From NCBI GenBank assembly GCA_963281155.1, contig CAUJLY010000006.1:3472001-3536000 (forward strand): a DNA stretch of 64,000 nucleotides, written 5' to 3'. Positions within the stretch are counted from its first letter, which is position 1. Each line of letters begins with the position of its first letter. Shown here piece by piece: positions 63,564-64,000 of this stretch. A model generated the notes under the pieces. It did no database searches, was not told where the DNA came from, and worked only from the letters and a program-made list of their open reading frames with translations. The translations under genes and the position numbers were made by a program. Source of the DNA: Rhabditophanes sp. KR3021 (lineage: Eukaryota > Nematoda > Chromadorea > Rhabditida > Alloionematidae).

Positions 63564-64000
63564 TTTGATAAAGCAACAAAAAGTACATGACCTATGTGTA
63601 AAGCTGATTGGACTCGTAGTGAAAATAACTATTCATCAAAGTCCTCCAAATAATTGTTCTTACTAATAAGTGACAACCATTTTTCCTTCAACATTTCCTA
63701 ATCGTAATGTCATCAAAATGTTCACTTATCAATTTTCTTTAAAAAATAATTTTAAGAGGAGACGCCAGTTTTAAAATAGTATATTTGATTACTATTATGC
63801 TTTTGAAAATATATGTTTGTTTACAATTAATGCTTTAATAGTCGTAAATAATAATTACTTTACATTGTTCCTCTAGACACAGTAAAGGAAACTGCTGATG
63901 TAATAGTGCTTTTTTTGACAAATCTCTTTTTCTTTTAAGTGTAAAAATTCAAAGAATTTTTGCCTAATATCCTTATTAATGTAAACCAAAGTATAAGGAC
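63564..64000. other. Right end of the window, no firm gene
   Basis: On the minus strand 63730-63674 reads NILMTLRLGNVEGKMVVTY and then a stop, which looks like the C-terminal end of a protein. I could not find a clean acceptor before it, so it is only noted. Confidence 0.35.

Overview
The window looks like about 64 kb of nematode nuclear DNA. It is AT-rich, by eye roughly 70%. Genes are split by introns, many only 40-100 nt long with GTAAGT-like donors. Several start codons lie just behind splice-acceptor-like T-tracts, as expected for spliced-leader trans-splicing. Two encoded proteins have nematode-specific architecture: LIN-14 and the twin-DM-domain protein MAB-3. I cannot name the species. 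It is unlikely to be Caenorhabditis: 34 of the 39 cis 3' splice sites I placed end in TAG rather than CAG, and intergenic gaps reach 6 kb.

Layout from left to right. A minus-strand ERMP1-type M28 metallopeptidase is cut by the left edge. It is followed by a plus-strand Ser/Thr kinase (1818-3026), convergent with minus-strand adducin (3500-6429). A 6.4 kb gap precedes an 11-exon voltage-gated calcium channel alpha2/delta subunit (12803-17987). Next come a small three-finger-like membrane protein (21002-21839) and a two-LIM protein (22657-23527, minus). The centre holds lin-14 on the minus strand: coding exons at 25530-27261, one well-supported distal alternative first exon at 29709-29821 and a weaker one at 31169-31260. 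Its 3'UTR (about 24.0-25.5 kb) carries nine lin-4-type sites, one of which overlaps a let-7-family seed match. After a gene-poor stretch come rab-7 (36477-37157, minus), a C-terminal-motor kinesin (41104-43331), a PGAP2-like protein (43944-45055), mab-3 (48473-49799), a GILT-like thiol reductase (50514-51374, minus), an FGD-type RhoGEF with an apparent one-base frameshift (53654-56266, minus), mitochondrial 3-ketoacyl-CoA thiolase (61249-62485, minus) and a small unrecognised two-exon gene (63180-63563).

Most neighbours look independent, with their own strands, long spacers and no operon-like 100 bp spacing. The main biological theme is developmental timing. The lin-14 locus has its microRNA-responsive 3'UTR intact, and it lies about 19-21 kb from mab-3, a sex-determination effector that in C. 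elegans acts in male development and is downstream of the heterochronic (let-7/LIN-41) pathway.

All exon models were made by hand from reading frame, splice consensus and phase. No transcript evidence or database search was available.
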